From positions 5,162,712 through 5,226,711 of the forward strand of contig CM024759.1 in assembly GCA_014218235.1 (NCBI GenBank): a stretch of 64,000 bases of DNA. Reading direction: 5' to 3'. Below, one piece after another: positions 1-12,091 of this stretch. This stretch comes from Colocasia esculenta (lineage: Eukaryota; Streptophyta; Magnoliopsida; Alismatales; Araceae). The notes under the pieces are model-generated. The model searched no databases. It worked only from the letters and a program-made list of their open reading frames with translations, and had not been told where the DNA came from. Every line of letters begins with the position of its first letter. The stretch's first letter is position 1. The translations under genes and the position numbers were made by a program.

Positions 1-442
1 CTTTTTTACTTTGATTCTTTGGTGGAGGTACGTACTATTTGCTACCTCCTTGATTTGGTCAGCCTTTTTCTGGATACGTACTTTTTGCTACCCTTTTTTG
101 ACCTTTTTGGCTTTTCTTTGCCCTTTTAGGCTTAATTTGGCATTTTGCCCTTGTATTCTCTTGATTGCCCCTGTTTATGGTGACCTTGTCTTTTAGGTGA
201 GAGTGGATGGTCCCCTACTTGTAGTTTCCCCTTTTTCCAAACGTGACCGAGTGAGAAGAGAAGAGGGGATACATTGACCAAATTAGACAGTTCGAGTGTA
301 TTTATGATTTTCCATCTAAAGGACAGTACTCCAACATCGTGTGGTGTGTGAAGAGACCCTACCTTACTAATGGCCAAGCGAATAAGCAAAGTCTCAAACC
401 CATGACATTGACAAGTGATGAATGACAGACTTGATCGATTGA
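1..442. other. Post-pol region of the left Tat fragment
   Basis: This lies downstream of the integrase stop when read on the minus strand. It is pyrimidine-rich on the plus strand at 1-200. Two short open frames overlap on opposite strands and neither resembles a known protein. It is most simply the spacer between pol and the unseen 3' LTR. Confidence 0.5.
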
Positions 443-2666
443 CTAAGGGTAGAATTTCTTGAGGTAGACTGCATTCCAAGGATGCGACAACTCAACTCCC
501 TCGGCGTCCACTAACCTATAAGCGTTTCTTGAGTATGCTTCTTTGACAATGAACAGACCTTCCCAATGTTCTTGCAATTTACTCCTAGGACCTGGTGCCT
601 TGATGATTTTACACTTTAGGACCATTTCACCCACTTTAAAATTTCTCTCAAGCACTCTTTTGGCGTAAAAATGTGCAATTCTTTGACGATAAACTTGCGC
701 ATGGTCGGCCGCTATCATTCGCCTTTCGTCTAAGAGTTCAAGTTGTGCTAATAATGCTTCCCGACATTGACCGGGGTCAAGTTCGGAATCCAATTGAACT
801 CGAAGTGAAGGGATGAACATCTCATATGGGAGTATCACATCTGATCATATGTCAAAGCATAGGGGGTTTGCCCCGTAGGAGTTCGGACCGAGGTGCGGTA
901 AGCCCAAAGAGCCTCAATTAAGCGGTCTGGCCAGTCAGCATTATTATGAGATTTGCAAATCTTTTTTATGATTTTAATGAGAGTTTTATTAGTAGCTTCC
1001 GCTTGTCCATTACCTTGTGGATAATATGGGGATGAATGATGCAAGTTAATACCATATTTACCACACATGTCGCGGAGCTCCTGTGAAGTGAATTGCGGTC
1101 CATTGTCGGTGACGATGTCCCGAGGCATGCCGAATCTTGTGAGAATGTTGCACTTGATGAACTTAACCACCGTTGAAGCTTTAACCTCTATGAATGCTTC
1201 CGCTTCAGCCCACTTTGTGAAGTACTCGGTGGCAGTCAAAATGAAGTATTTCTTATGGATTTCTCTGGTTCTATCCTCGAGTGGACCAACAACATTGAAC
1301 ACCCACATGGCGAAAGGCCATGGAGTAATGAGATGGTGAAGAGAAGAGGAAGGAGCATGGCTTTTGTCACCGTGTAATTGGCATTTAGCACAGTGACGAA
1401 CAAAGTAAGTGTAATCTTCTTCCATGGTAGGCCAGTAATAGTGTCTTAGCAACTTTTGGGCAATTGCTCTACCATTGACATGGCCACCACATTCACTGGA
1501 GTGAGCGGCTTCAACAACGCTTTGAGATTTGATTTCATCAAGGCAACGGAGATAAACCCCATTGAGGGATTTCTTGTAGAGAATGCCACCTATAATCTTG
1601 TAACACTCGGAGACGCGGAGAATGGCCCGTCTATCAGAAGAAGTGGCATAATCTGGGAAAGATCCATCTTTGAGATAATTTTCGATGTCAAAGTACCAAG
1701 GATGGCCATCATCGAGATCGATTTCTGGCTCTTTTGAGAGTGCATGAACTCGAAGGGAATGAGACTTGAGTTGATAGAACCAAGGATCAACATGAGAAGC
1801 GACTTTCAACCTTTGGACAGAGACGGTTTCGGAAGACCTCCCTAACGGGATAGGGATGGAAGAAGCTAGGGAGGCGAGCGAATATGCTAGAATATTCTGA
1901 GCCCTAGGAGTGTGAACTAGTGTGAGCTTCCTAAACTGCCAGATTACCTTACAAACTAAATCCTGGTATGGTTTCAACTTGGGATCCCGGGTCTGGTACT
2001 TGCTAAGGGATTGCCGGAGTATCAATTGTGAATCACCGATTATCCTTAACTCCTTGACTCCGAGCAACAATGCTATTTTCAGCCCAACTAGGAGTGCCTC
2101 ATACTCGGCCACATTGTTCGTGGCAGGGAAGGTTAGTTGGTAGGCGTGCAGAATGACTACCCCTTCCGGTGAGAGGAGGATTGCCCCTATTCCACACCCT
2201 TTGGAATTAAAAGCTCCATCGAAGTAAAGTATCCAGGAAGGTTCACCATCAATAATGGCTCCTAACTCTTCATCCGGAAAGCTTTCATTGATAGGAGAAT
2301 ATGAAGGTAAGGGGTGGTGAGCCAAATGCTCGGCAATAGCATGCCCCTTGATTGACTTTTGGGTGATGTAGGTGATATCAAATTGGTGAGAAAACTTTTC
2401 CACCTCATCAACCGCTCTGTTAGGATGGGCTTCTCAAGCAAATACCGAATTGGGTCCATACGCGCCAGAAGTTTCACTTCATGAGCTAGGAAATAGTGCT
2501 TCAACTTCTGGGCAACCCAGACGACAGCCGCACACATTCTTTCCATGGCAGTGTACTTTTTCTCAGCTTCATTGAACAACTTGGATAAGTAGTACACCAC
2601 TCTCTCCTTCTTCTCGTCGTCATACTGGGCCAGAACTGCTTCTGTGGAATCTTCAGTGGTTGACAC
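443..2666 (-). pseudogene. Broken gypsy pol: RNase H, second RNase H, integrase
   Basis: Three overlapping open stretches encode consecutive parts of one polyprotein. 2666-2262 carries the end of the RT-linked RNase H (YYLSKLFNEAEKKYTAMER). 2403-835 begins in a new frame and carries the second, archaeal-type RNase H (LYFDGAFNSKGCG, then NNVAEYEALL), the HHCC zinc-binding domain (H and H near residue 300, then CAKC) and the integrase core with TDNGPQF and GQAEATNK, so the D, D, E residues are present. 838-443 is the integrase C-terminus ending PWNAVYLKKFYP. Frameshifts near 2395 and 838 break the frame. The second RNase H is a diagnostic feature of Tat elements. No function is expected. Confidence 0.9.
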
Positions 2667-2672
2667 ATAGAG

Positions 2673-4740
2673 TGTATCACCCCGTAAATTTTAACTATAT
2701 AAAAATTCGAATAAATGGAAAAAAATAATTTCCATAATATCAAGGTGTTTAAAACATACGTATCATTATCATATGTGCTAAATCACATAGGAAAAATTCG
2801 TAAAAATGGGAAATCAACCCCACACATTATCCTTAAGGGTTCCACGAAGGAATTCGTGCGATGAAAAATCCGATTAATCAAGTGAGCATCACATGGTGAC
2901 CAATTATCCGAATTAGGAAACAAGTCGGAAAACCGTTAACGCAGAAATGCGACGCAACCGAAAAATTAAATAAAGGTGTCGGAGAGACTTCCAACATTAT
3001 ATATTAATGACCCAATATCATAATTGGGTCAAGGGATCACATATGACCCAAAAATCAAATAAAGCTAGAAAATGCATGGAAATTCGTAACCATAAATAAG
3101 CGGAAATTAACAAGGGGTAATTAGGGTTTAATTGGGATGCAATCATGCACTTTTAGCAACCAAAACTCGTGCCTACCCATCCATGGAAGTTGCTTGATGG
3201 CCAAGACTCTCTAATGGAGGAAGAAATCATCAAAAATAGGAAACCAACATGCCAATCCCGCAACCCTTCTTTCCTAGTTACAATAGGACTCCTAAACACC
3301 ATGGTTACTTAAATACTCTTCACCCAAACCCTAGGGACGAGTTTAGAACTTGCTGGGGTCGTGTGGAGGAGCTCTTGGTGGCTGGAGAGTATGAGATCAA
3401 GCACACCAAGCTCATCTTCTTCCCCCGTTCATCTGCTACGACCTGCACAAACCACCCCCTTGAAGCCGATCAAAGGTAGGCCAAACCTAAATCCCATCGT
3501 GCAAGGCTTATACCCATGGAAAGAGGGTCGAGTCTACTTCCTAACCCAAGTGGAATGCCCAAATTCCAGGCAGTATACACGGAGTATTAAGCGTTCTTCA
3601 AACAGTGGTCTGAACACGGGTTTTCTGAAGAACGAGACTTCATCAACCCAAAAGGTAGGTTTTCTCGGGCCAAATCTTAACATCTCCTATACCAAATGTG
3701 TAGAGCATCAAGTTAACTTTCATTGCCCTCTGGTTTCATCGAATTTCATTAAGTAGATTTTGAATTATAAGCATTTTCTCAAAGTCGTGCACTGTTAGGG
3801 ATTTTCCTGTTCTTCATATGTTTCAGGTGATTCAAGACCGAATTAGAGTAATCTAATAACATGAAAGTTATCCTACTAGTTATCCTCTTCAGGTTTTGTG
3901 TTGAACGTTTTGTCTAAATATCATTAGTTAGAGAGTTATAAGTGTGGTAATAGGGTTGCTGCACAAAACTTCAGTTTCAGGTTACACTTGGTTTGATGTT
4001 GTGTTCGTCTTGATCAAAGCCTATCGAAACCATCCTTATTTTCTAATTCTGATTTACTGGGAGTACCCTTGTATGTCTAGGTTGTTTTAAAACTGATTTC
4101 TTTATTTTTCATACACTGTACAATTTGTTCTCTATTTTAGAACAACCCTGTGTCAAAATAAGGAAAGATTGGTCCGCGATCCAAAGCACTGTCCTTGCTC
4201 TGCCAGAGTCTGGCGCAGAGCCTGTGAACGCGACGACCCGATAGGTCGCGTTCAGAGGTCTGGTAGCGACAGCCGCACCGTCGCTATCTGATCGCGACGA
4301 GTCGCGCCGTCGCGATCGTTCTGCCTGATCTGACCGCCCAGTCGCGTTCTTCACAACCCCCTGTTGCCTTCTGGTCCTGACCTGTCGCGATCCTTATATG
4401 AACCTGTCGCAACCTGACCTGGGCTGGACAGCCCCATGTCGCCTTCCTTATATGGACCTGTCGCGACTTGACCCCGGGCCTTACAACACCCTGTCGCCTT
4501 CCTCATAGGAACCTATCGCGACCTGATACAGCCCTGTCGCCATCCTTATATGCCCATGTCGCGATCTCAAGATTTTTACCGAAAACCTCGTGTTTTCTTG
4601 CAAATTTTACCGCATTTACCCGAGGTCTGTTTAAACGTGATATTTACTGTGTAAGTTGCATGTCTTGGGTCTGATCATTACATGATTGTTATTTAATGGC
4701 TTAAAAGTGATTTATTAGGCCAAACCTAATTAACAGCATA
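2673..4740. repeat. LTR-like non-coding sequence, probable solo or truncated LTR
   Basis: The boundary at 2673 is sharp: coding pol sequence stops and TGTATCACCCCG begins, which looks like the TG terminus of a plant LTR. About 2.07 kb follow without a recognisable protein. The open frames at 3249-3756 are short and unlike known families. The right part carries a tandem array with TCGCGA cores. The right boundary is placed where gag-like coding sequence starts (4741). No CA terminus or target-site duplication matching TAGAG (2668-2672) was found, so it may be a truncated LTR. Orientation is uncertain. Confidence 0.4.
4190..4580. repeat. Tandem array with TCGCGA palindrome core
   Basis: A degenerate unit of about 60 bp recurs four to five times: CCTTATATG, then ACCTGTCGCGACCTGA, then CAGCCCTGTCGCC. 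The self-complementary core TCGCGA, or its decayed forms TCGCAA and TCGCCT, recurs throughout. Single-base decay within the core is common, as expected from deamination of methylated CpG. Confidence 0.75.
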
Positions 4741-4851
4741 GTGCCAAGTCCTCAAGAGTCTAAGAAAATAAAATTGCTGAATGATGAAATTAACAACATG
4801 AAAAAGGAACAAGAATGTTTGAATGAACAAATTGACGTCATCAAGGAAAGA
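4741..4851 (+). pseudogene. Scrap of copia gag (coiled-coil part), plus orientation
   Basis: The plus-strand frame reads KIKLLNDEINNMKKEQECLN followed by EQIDVIKERC. It aligns with the gag spacer of the SIRE element encoded on the opposite strand near 39690-39790 (LLNTEIVSFKKEQEDFL). The match stops at GATGT, and the next base belongs to the minus-strand LTR that starts at 4852. This is therefore a remnant of a second, related copia element in opposite orientation, joined to the LTR at a TGT microhomology. Confidence 0.7.
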
Positions 4852-5970
4852 TGTGTATCCTACATCCACACACACACACACCAAGTGGCTTATGTCGCCA
4901 GTTCAAAATATGTCCCACTGCAACACACACAATCTAAGATCACAGAGATCTCAGATCTGAACACACACGTGAAATTGAGCACAAGAGTTGCTCCAATTTC
5001 ACAAAACACACACTAGAGATTAAGTTTGAAATAAGGAACCAGATGGAACACTTGATTTGCAAATTGAAGAAATCTGGTTCGGATCCCCCTATTCTTCTTC
5101 CAGATGAGAATTCAGATCTCCAGCTCCAGCTCTAGAATGTAGACTCTGGAATATGAGAATTCCACTTGAGATTGATCAGCCAAGGTGCTTGGATATTCTA
5201 ATCCTTCAGATCTGGGCACAATTCTCCAGGATGAAGCTTTTCTCTAAAATCGCCTTCTTCTTTTAGGACTGAGAGAACTGAAGTGTGTGTGTCCCCCAAG
5301 AGATGAGTGGATGATGGGCATTTATAGTCCCATGAGTCCACGAAATGCCTTGGAATTTGGGGGCACAAAAATTCCCACTCAAAAGCCTTTAACCAAAATA
5401 ATCCACGTGTCCTTACAATTCAGATCTGGAAAAATAGTCGAAGTGTGTCGACACACATGAGATATGTGTCGACACAAGTTCTTGGCTTTGAGTCCTGGCA
5501 GCTTCGTCTGTTGAGTTGTGTCGACACACTTTGCACTTATGTCGACACACTATCCACTAGCTACAAAATGAGCTTGTGGGAGGGACAGGGAGTGTTGACA
5601 CACAAACATCCTCTGTCGACACCACTGTTCACTAGTTGCAGAACAAGCTTCTGGGAGGGACAGGGAGTGTCGACACACAGGCATCCTGTGTCGACACCAC
5701 TGACACTTTCATACTTCACTGCTTCCTGGATGCATGGGATGTGTCGACACCACTGAACATGTGTCGACACAACTGGCTTGCTTTCATGTTTATTTGCTCT
5801 GGGATTGAGTCATGTGTTGACACACTATCTAAATTGTTTCGACACCACTGTCACCATATGAACATTTCTGAGAACTACACATAGAAAACAGTGTTAGATA
5901 TAATTGAAGCATGATTTCCACATTTATATGGATCATAGTTTAAACATCATCAAAATAAGAGATCCAACCA
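4852..5970 (-). repeat. 3' LTR of the SIRE element (truncated)
   Basis: This is collinear with 41355-42472. On the minus strand it starts TGGTTGGATC right after a purine tract. The TATA box lies at about 5319-5327 (TATAAATG on the minus strand). Between 5445 and 5860 it carries a cluster of GTGTCGACAC motifs, several decayed to GTGTTGACAC. The last 250 bp of LTR (R/U5 end) are absent; the break at 4852 joins a foreign gag fragment. Confidence 0.88.
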
Positions 5971-5973
5971 TGT

Positions 5974-5983
5974 CCCCCTTTTT
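5974..5983 (-). promoter_or_regulatory. Polypurine tract of the SIRE element
   Basis: The minus strand reads AAAAAGGGGG four bases before the 3' LTR start. The gag-only element at 31783-38290 has the same tract before its own 3' LTR. This is the expected plus-strand primer of reverse transcription. Confidence 0.8.
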
Positions 5984-6265
5984 GATGATGACAACTATGA
6001 TTCATTAAACAATTTTTGTTTATTCAAACATGATGTTTTAAGGCAATCATTTACATCATTCCATAGCATACAAAAATGACAATTACATTACAAATTCACA
6101 CCACATCAAGAGCAAAGATATCATTCAATTTTCAATTACCAAAATGAGCAAGCATAACATTCAATGTTTTGACCAACAACAAGAATTAAGCAAAAACTAA
6201 AGTAGCACCCATTACAAATCATTACACCCTTCTCCCCCTTTGACATCATCAAAATAAATGGAGCA

Positions 6266-8205
6266 TCATGTAGATGGAGGAGGAGGAGGAGGAAGTTTGT
6301 CCTCAATAGTCTTCATTTGTGCTTTCAAAGCACCCAAATTAGTCCATAGCTGGAATTGCATTGTAGTCAATCTGGTATGCAATATCTCTTCCATTTTCTG
6401 AAGATTTTCTGAAATATGTGCTTGGAGTTGAGTGAAGCCTTGAGACATGGGAGGAGCAGCAGTTGATGAACTAGGAGCAGTGCCTATCTGCCATATGTTT
6501 CCAAAATCAGTTCTGAGATCTGCTATCTCCTGATCAATATGTGTTGTATGTGCCTTCATATGTTCCATATCTTCAACAAAATGTGCAAAGGACAATCAAT
6601 ATTTTGACACTTGATTCACAGCATCCTTTCCAGTTTGAATGCTTTGTTGGGTATGTTCAAGAATATTGGAAAGTACAGCTTGCAAATCAAATTGAAGACA
6701 TTGTAATTGAGTGGAAGCATCACCTATAGTGCCAACCAGTCTGTTGAATCTTCTTGTAGCATGTTCAGCCATCTCTTGCTGTCTCAAAAATTGACTATTC
6801 ACTGTATTCTCTAGTCTTTGAATTCTGAGCTCAAAAGTAGTAGACATCTCCCTCATAGAAGAATTCAAATTGTCAAATTAAACCTGAAGGAATTTATAAA
6901 GCTCAAGAGGAACAGATGATCCACCAGATGAAGTGGATGCTGAGCTGTGATATTGCTGGAAGAAATTTGAAGGAACAAGCAAATGTTGAGGAGTTGGAGA
7001 GGCTTGAGGAGTGGGTGGAACTGGCATATCTTGGGGAATTTCAGATTCAACATGTGGCTATTCCACTGGATCACCCTGAGGAAGTTCTACATCAGGAACA
7101 TGCTCTTCTTCTAAATTTTCTGCTGGTTGATCCACAATAGGCCTTCTAGTCACTTGATCTCCTTCAATTCTGAACTTCATGAATTTCTTCAGATGATGCA
7201 AATAGTAAATGTTGTTCTGAGGTACTTTTTGCAATTTCTCATTCAGAAAAGAAACTCCAAAATGCTCAAAAACAGCAGTCAAATGAGAAGCATAAGGCAA
7301 AGATCTGTGAAAATCATTTCGAATTGTCTCAGAGATGATTTGAGACATTATCAAATTCAGGTTGACTTTGATATTTTTCTTCATGCAATACAAGATAAAC
7401 CTCTGAATGTCTGTGAGCCTGTTTCTACTACCACCTTGAGAAGTGATTATGGTGGTAAAGACATGATGAACCAATCTAAGTATTGGAGGAAAAGTGTTTG
7501 TGTTGAAACTAGTGACATTGGTCTGTTTGGAATTTTTCTTGTCATGAGGGAGTCCAGTGCAAAGTGTATATGCCTCATGAAGATTGAATTTATAGATGCA
7601 ATAGTCTTCACCAGAGTTAGGTATGTGAAACAATTGTGAAGCCAATTCTGGAGAGAAAAGAATCTGAACACCCTTAACTTCTGATTTGAAACCTTCTTCA
7701 GTGTCCACAATATTTAAATAGAACTCTTGAACTAATCGAGGATAAAAAGTTCTGAAAGCAGATATGAAAATGAAGCCACCCTTGAAATTCAAAGTAAGGT
7801 ATAAACTCAAGAAAGGCATTTGCAAGATCTTGATCAAAGAGATCAACAAACCCTTGGTTTCAAAATAGACCTTTCTTCAGTGATAGTTTTTTAGGGTGTT
7901 GCCACTAGAGACCCAGATGTGTCAGAAGAGGACTCTTCCAACAACTGTCGTTTAGGGTTAGGATAGAGAGTACCATCCGAAGATGAACTATCATTTTCTG
8001 AATCACTGGAGTCTTGAAGAACCTTCCTCTTAGGGTATCTAGATGGCATGGGAGACTTGCCTTTGCCTTGGGGGGTTGATCTTCCGCGCTTGGATGGTGT
8101 ACCAGAGTGACTAGAAACAGACTTTCTCTTGGACGGATCATGGCGAAACTTGCTTCTCCTCTCCACTGGTGGTTCCTCATTATCCATACCTTTTGCAGCC
8201 GCCAT
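6266..8205 (-). pseudogene. Post-pol ORF of the SIRE element (putative plant transposon protein / env-like position)
   Basis: Three consecutive minus-strand pieces appear to be one decayed gene. 8205-7891 is a basic, serine-rich N-terminus with clustered Lys/Arg that could be a nuclear localisation signal. 7849-7058 is a folded domain containing FYPRLVQEFYLNI and resembles the putative plant transposon protein domain often found beside plant retroelements. 6868-6266 is a predicted coiled coil rich in Q and M ending in a proline run. Stops near 7890 and 6597 and frame changes break it. It occupies the position where SIRE elements carry an extra env-like ORF. A related domain occurs at 56201-57004 inside the CACTA element. 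Function is unknown. Confidence 0.65.
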
Positions 8206-9509
8206 GGAGTCTGCTTGGGTGCCATATATGGATGCTTGAGAGGAAAAGAGATGAAGAAGCTTGGAGGTTGGACGAAGAATCCTGGAAGAAGCAGAGGATC
8301 GATTCCAAGGTTGTGGGAGAGGAGGGAAGTTAGAAAGGTTGGGAAAAAACAGAAAGGTAGGGTCGACCTAGAATTTAGATCATTTAAGAATAGGATCGAC
8401 ACAGAAAGAGAGGTGATAAAATGAACCCCGGGTCCATTTATCCCAAACCAAAACCAGCACTTGGGTCCAGTTGTGTTGACACATAGAGGATGTGTGTCGA
8501 CCTGACAACATGTTGTGTCGACACATAAGCATATGTGTGTCGACCTAAGTTGACAAGAAATGTTAAATTTTTGAAAATTATGAGAAGGAAAGTCTTTATT
8601 AAGATAAAAAATAATCTAAAACTAATTATTCAAGGATTTTTAATATGTTAAAATTTTCACACACAAATTCTCATCATCATGCCTTGGCAATTTTACTGGT
8701 TTAAGGAATATCATACAAGATTTGATCATTAAGTAAATTTGAAACACCTGGATTACAACTTAATTGAATTAAAATATTATTTTCAGAAAAATTCATTCTT
8801 TTACACCTTACTAAACCAAAGTAAGGTGATTTCTTCAGGATAAATGCAATTAGTATTGAAGTTAAACACCCTTACAAATCTGAATTAGGCAGAAATTGTT
8901 CATTTTGTTTGATTTATTTTTCTTGAAATTGAAGCAATGAGCATTCAAATATAGTAAATCCTTTTCACTCAAGTACACATATTTTTCACACACCAAAGTC
9001 CCTGGTTACTGAAGATTTACTAATTATCCTGCTTCAAGGGGTTAATGAAAACATTTTGACATGGAAATATATGTTTATTAGACGCCAATATTTCCAGTTA
9101 CTCAGTTAACATTAATCTTACATATTTTTGATTTAACCCCTTAGAACAGAGATAGCATAACATCTCATGACATACATAGCTCCTCACTTTTTGTGAAGGT
9201 GTGCAGTTTCTCAGTGTTCATGCCATTGCTCTGTCAGAAAACAACTTGTTTTAATGAACATCAAGAAATTGATATAATTTTAGCCTTCATCAACCTCAAA
9301 AGAAATGTGTAAGGACAATACTAAATTGAACATTTTACAACCAAAGAAATCAAATTACATTAGGATTTTAGAAAATAAAAGAATATGTTAAGACTATTAA
9401 GAATGTATTCTTGGTTGATTTCAAAAGAATTAATGATCATTTCATGAATTACATATTCATCAAATCACTAAATTGATTTTGGTTTGATGAGAGAAAATGC
9501 AGTGACTCT
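8206..9509 (-). other. SIRE post-pol non-coding region, left part
   Basis: AT-rich sequence with no credible ORF lies between the extra ORF and the Tat insertion point. Four GTCGAC-type motifs occur at 8470-8560, the same motif as in the SIRE LTR. The matching right part of this region, after the Tat insertion, is 28668-29390. Confidence 0.65.
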
Positions 9510-11004
9510 TGTAGACACGCCATTTTGGCAACGTATCGAGCAAATTTCATGTTACACTACAATGCCTCAAAGTGGCTCTCTTCAATTAGCCTCTTGAGTG
9601 ATTTTCCTATTTTTTCGGATTTTTCTAGAATTTTTAGTGATTTTTCAAAGAGGTCCAAAGGGGTCTGTTGAACTTAAGAGATTCGCGTCTTATACAATGG
9701 ACACCTTTAAAGGTGTTCGATCTGCGGCGGATAAAACCGACGCGTACCATACTTCCTTTTTTGGCACTTACCCTGTTTTGATTCGCGTCCACCAAAGCCG
9801 CCGCGATTAAGGGTTTCCAAGGGTTTCCATTTTCGAATTATGGCAGTTTCCAAAATATTTTTTGGAAAGATTTAGTTGCTAATTAGAATTGCGTCCAACT
9901 TGTGCGACGCGTTTCTAACCTTCCTCTGAAGAAGATCGATTTTCCCTCAAAGAACGATTCTGCTAAGAAACACAACCACTTTCGCTGACGCTATTCATTA
10001 TTTCCATGTTTAATATTTGGGAAAGAATTGCGGCAAATTGGAAGGTTTAGAAACACAGCGGCTATGGTCGACGTAATTCTTAAAATAGCCATAATCGATG
10101 TTTGGAAAGACTTAATCGTAGCAAGTGAATCTTGGAAATCACAACGCATTATTCATACGCGATTCACTGAGATAGGCGTCCACTGTACCAGACGTGATTT
10201 AAGAAATTTTTCTCTATAAATAGACCCCATAGGCCACTCTTTTGAAGAGAACCCAAGCACCACGGCGAAGCCCTGCCGCACTGGAGACTCGACTTCTGAA
10301 GCCAGGGAGGAGCACCCTTAACTCAAGCCATCCCACGTCTTATCCCTTGGAGTTCGGAGAGTTCGTTTCCTCATTCCATTGGGGCAAGACGGGGAGGAGC
10401 TTCATCCACTGCATCCACTCCTTCATCCATCTCCAAGCAGCGGCCTACATTGCCTTTTCTTTCTTTCCCTTCACTTTACTTTATTTTCTATTTATTTTCA
10501 TCTCTTTTAGTGCATTCATCACACTATTTTCACACACATTCAACACGTCATTTTCTCCATACCCAACATTTTTAGGGGTTTAACACCACCCCTTGAGGTG
10601 TGTTAACGCCCATGCTCTTGCGTTGTACTTCATTTCCTTTGAGCTTTCTACTACACCTCAAGGCCTAATCTTTCTTTCATTTGTTTCTTGTTGTTGTTTT
10701 TTGCAAGGTAATCAATCTGGAACTAAATCTTTTTTGTCGGCCGGCCGGTGGAAGGAGTAAGAAGGACCAACACACCATTCCCGCGATCTTCGGCTGAAGG
10801 TAAGTACTCTGCGTCTTCCTTTTCTCCCGTCTCCTTCGACACCCACTCGTGTCTGGCGATCACACTCCATCCTCGTGCACACACGCATGTTTATTTTTTC
10901 CTTCTTTTCTATTTTCCTTCGCAATGTCTTTTATTTTCCTTTTATTTTAAAATTTTTAATCATCTCTTTGTGGGAGGTATTTTGAAAAAAAAAACACGTC
11001 TACA
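9510..11004 (+). repeat. 5' LTR of the Tat element
   Basis: It begins TGTAGACACGCC and ends GTCTACA, three bases before a PBS-like sequence. A TATA box, CTATAAATAG, lies at 10214-10223, which makes 9510-10213 the U3. The U3 contains at least four dyads of the form GCGTC-N10-GACGC, for instance at 9780-9810, 9889-9915 and 10150-10200. The last 444 bp (10561-11004) align with 28233-28667. Confidence 0.82.
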
Positions 11005-11007
11005 AAT

Positions 11008-11025
11008 TGGTGATCATGGTGGGAC
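11008..11025 (+). promoter_or_regulatory. Candidate primer binding site of the Tat element
   Basis: TGGTGATCATGGTGGGAC follows the LTR terminus TACA after three bases. It starts with TGG, the complement of a tRNA CCA end. The tRNA species was not identified. Confidence 0.6.
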
Positions 11026-12091
11026 TCTTTTCTTTTTAGTTCCGGTTACCTTTCCTTCGGCACCCACGTGTGCCCCTCCTTCGACACCCACGTGTGTCCC
11101 TCCCTTCGTACCCCACGTGGTACGCCCCCTCCTTCCGCACCCCGCACGGAGCTCTTTATGATCTCCCATCGTCATTACCAGTTTGTATTTGTGTTTTTTT
11201 TCTTTATGCTTTCCATAAAATTTGATTTTAAAAAACAAAACAAAAATCACCATCTTGTTCCCCTACCTTTTTACTCACCCTCATCTGAAGAAATTGTCAA
11301 GGTTTGCCTAATATCTCATTCTATTTGAGTGGCTGATATCATGCTATACTGATTATTGCTTTGATAATTGTCTTCGAGTGCTTCTTTGATTAGGCGACGT
11401 GATTTGTGGTGCTGTTGTGCGGCGGATATACCTGATGCGGTTTGTGACAGATTCCGGAGGGAGTCGCCATGGTGCTTACAGCTTCTGCGAGCTGTCAGAT
11501 CCGCGTCTGATTGAATGGACGCGATTTACCTGAAGCGCGTCCACTGCACTGGACGCGATTTATTTTGTCACAGAGAGCTCGGTTTCTATCACCTCTTGCA
11601 TCATTTGCATTTTGCAGGGCATACTTCGGCCAAGGGACCTCCTTCCCTCCTGTTCCTAGGATCCAAACACCTTTCTCGGTGAGAGCTATCTCCCCATTGG
11701 GCATTCCGTCTCATTGGGCTATAGAATCCTCATCGGGACCTTCGTAAGTCTCTGTACCCCGTGGATTCCCTCATGGTGGACCAAGCAGGTGGTACCATCC
11801 AGGAGACCTGTGTTAGAGCACCCATTGCGTGAGAGGGGGAGTTGCTTAGTGGGCCCGAAGTTCTCATCCTACCCACTTAGGGCCATACCCACTTGGGGTG
11901 ATATACCTCAATTAAATTCCACATTAAATCATATTGAATAACTAAGTGGACGTAAGCATCCCCAATTGTGTGATTTAAAAGCCATTAACTTCTTCTCTCA
12001 AACATGTTTGAGTAGTTGTTTGCTAATTGCTTGTTAAGTTACATTAGTTGTTTCAAGTTTTATGCAACTTTGTTCAGGCCGATCTCTCCCA
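11026..12091 (+). other. Untranslated leader of the Tat element
   Basis: About 1.07 kb lie between the PBS and gag with no long ORF. It holds short repeats of CACCCACGTGTG type at 11060-11120. A copy of the element's own dyad motif sits at 11500-11565 (GCGTCCACTGCAC then GGACGCGATT), so the motif is not confined to the LTR. Confidence 0.6.

Larger units (their letters stand above)
1..2672 (-). mobile_element. Tat-lineage Ty3/gypsy retrotransposon fragment (pol end only)
   Basis: Read on the minus strand, this stretch holds the end of an RT/RNase H domain, a second RNase H-like domain and an integrase, in the order typical of the Tat lineage of Ty3/gypsy elements. It is related to, but not a copy of, the element at 9510-28667, whose pol aligns with it throughout. 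The gag, protease and most of the RT are missing because the sequence switches abruptly at 2672/2673 to unrelated DNA starting TGTATCACC. The left part runs out of the window, so the 3' LTR is not visible. Confidence 0.88.

Noticed and set aside
1..2672. Possibility that the reverse transcriptase sequences are integrated plant pararetrovirus
   Set aside because: Integrase with zinc domain and DDE core, LTRs and PBS are present; movement protein and coat protein motifs are not seen.
3249..3756. Small plus-strand ORFs in the LTR-like region
   Set aside because: Two overlapping frames of 76 and 131 residues, no domain, no codon bias; likely chance.
7127..7639. 170-residue plus-strand frame
   Set aside because: It is antisense to the SIRE post-pol ORF, which has recognisable family motifs; no similarity on this strand.
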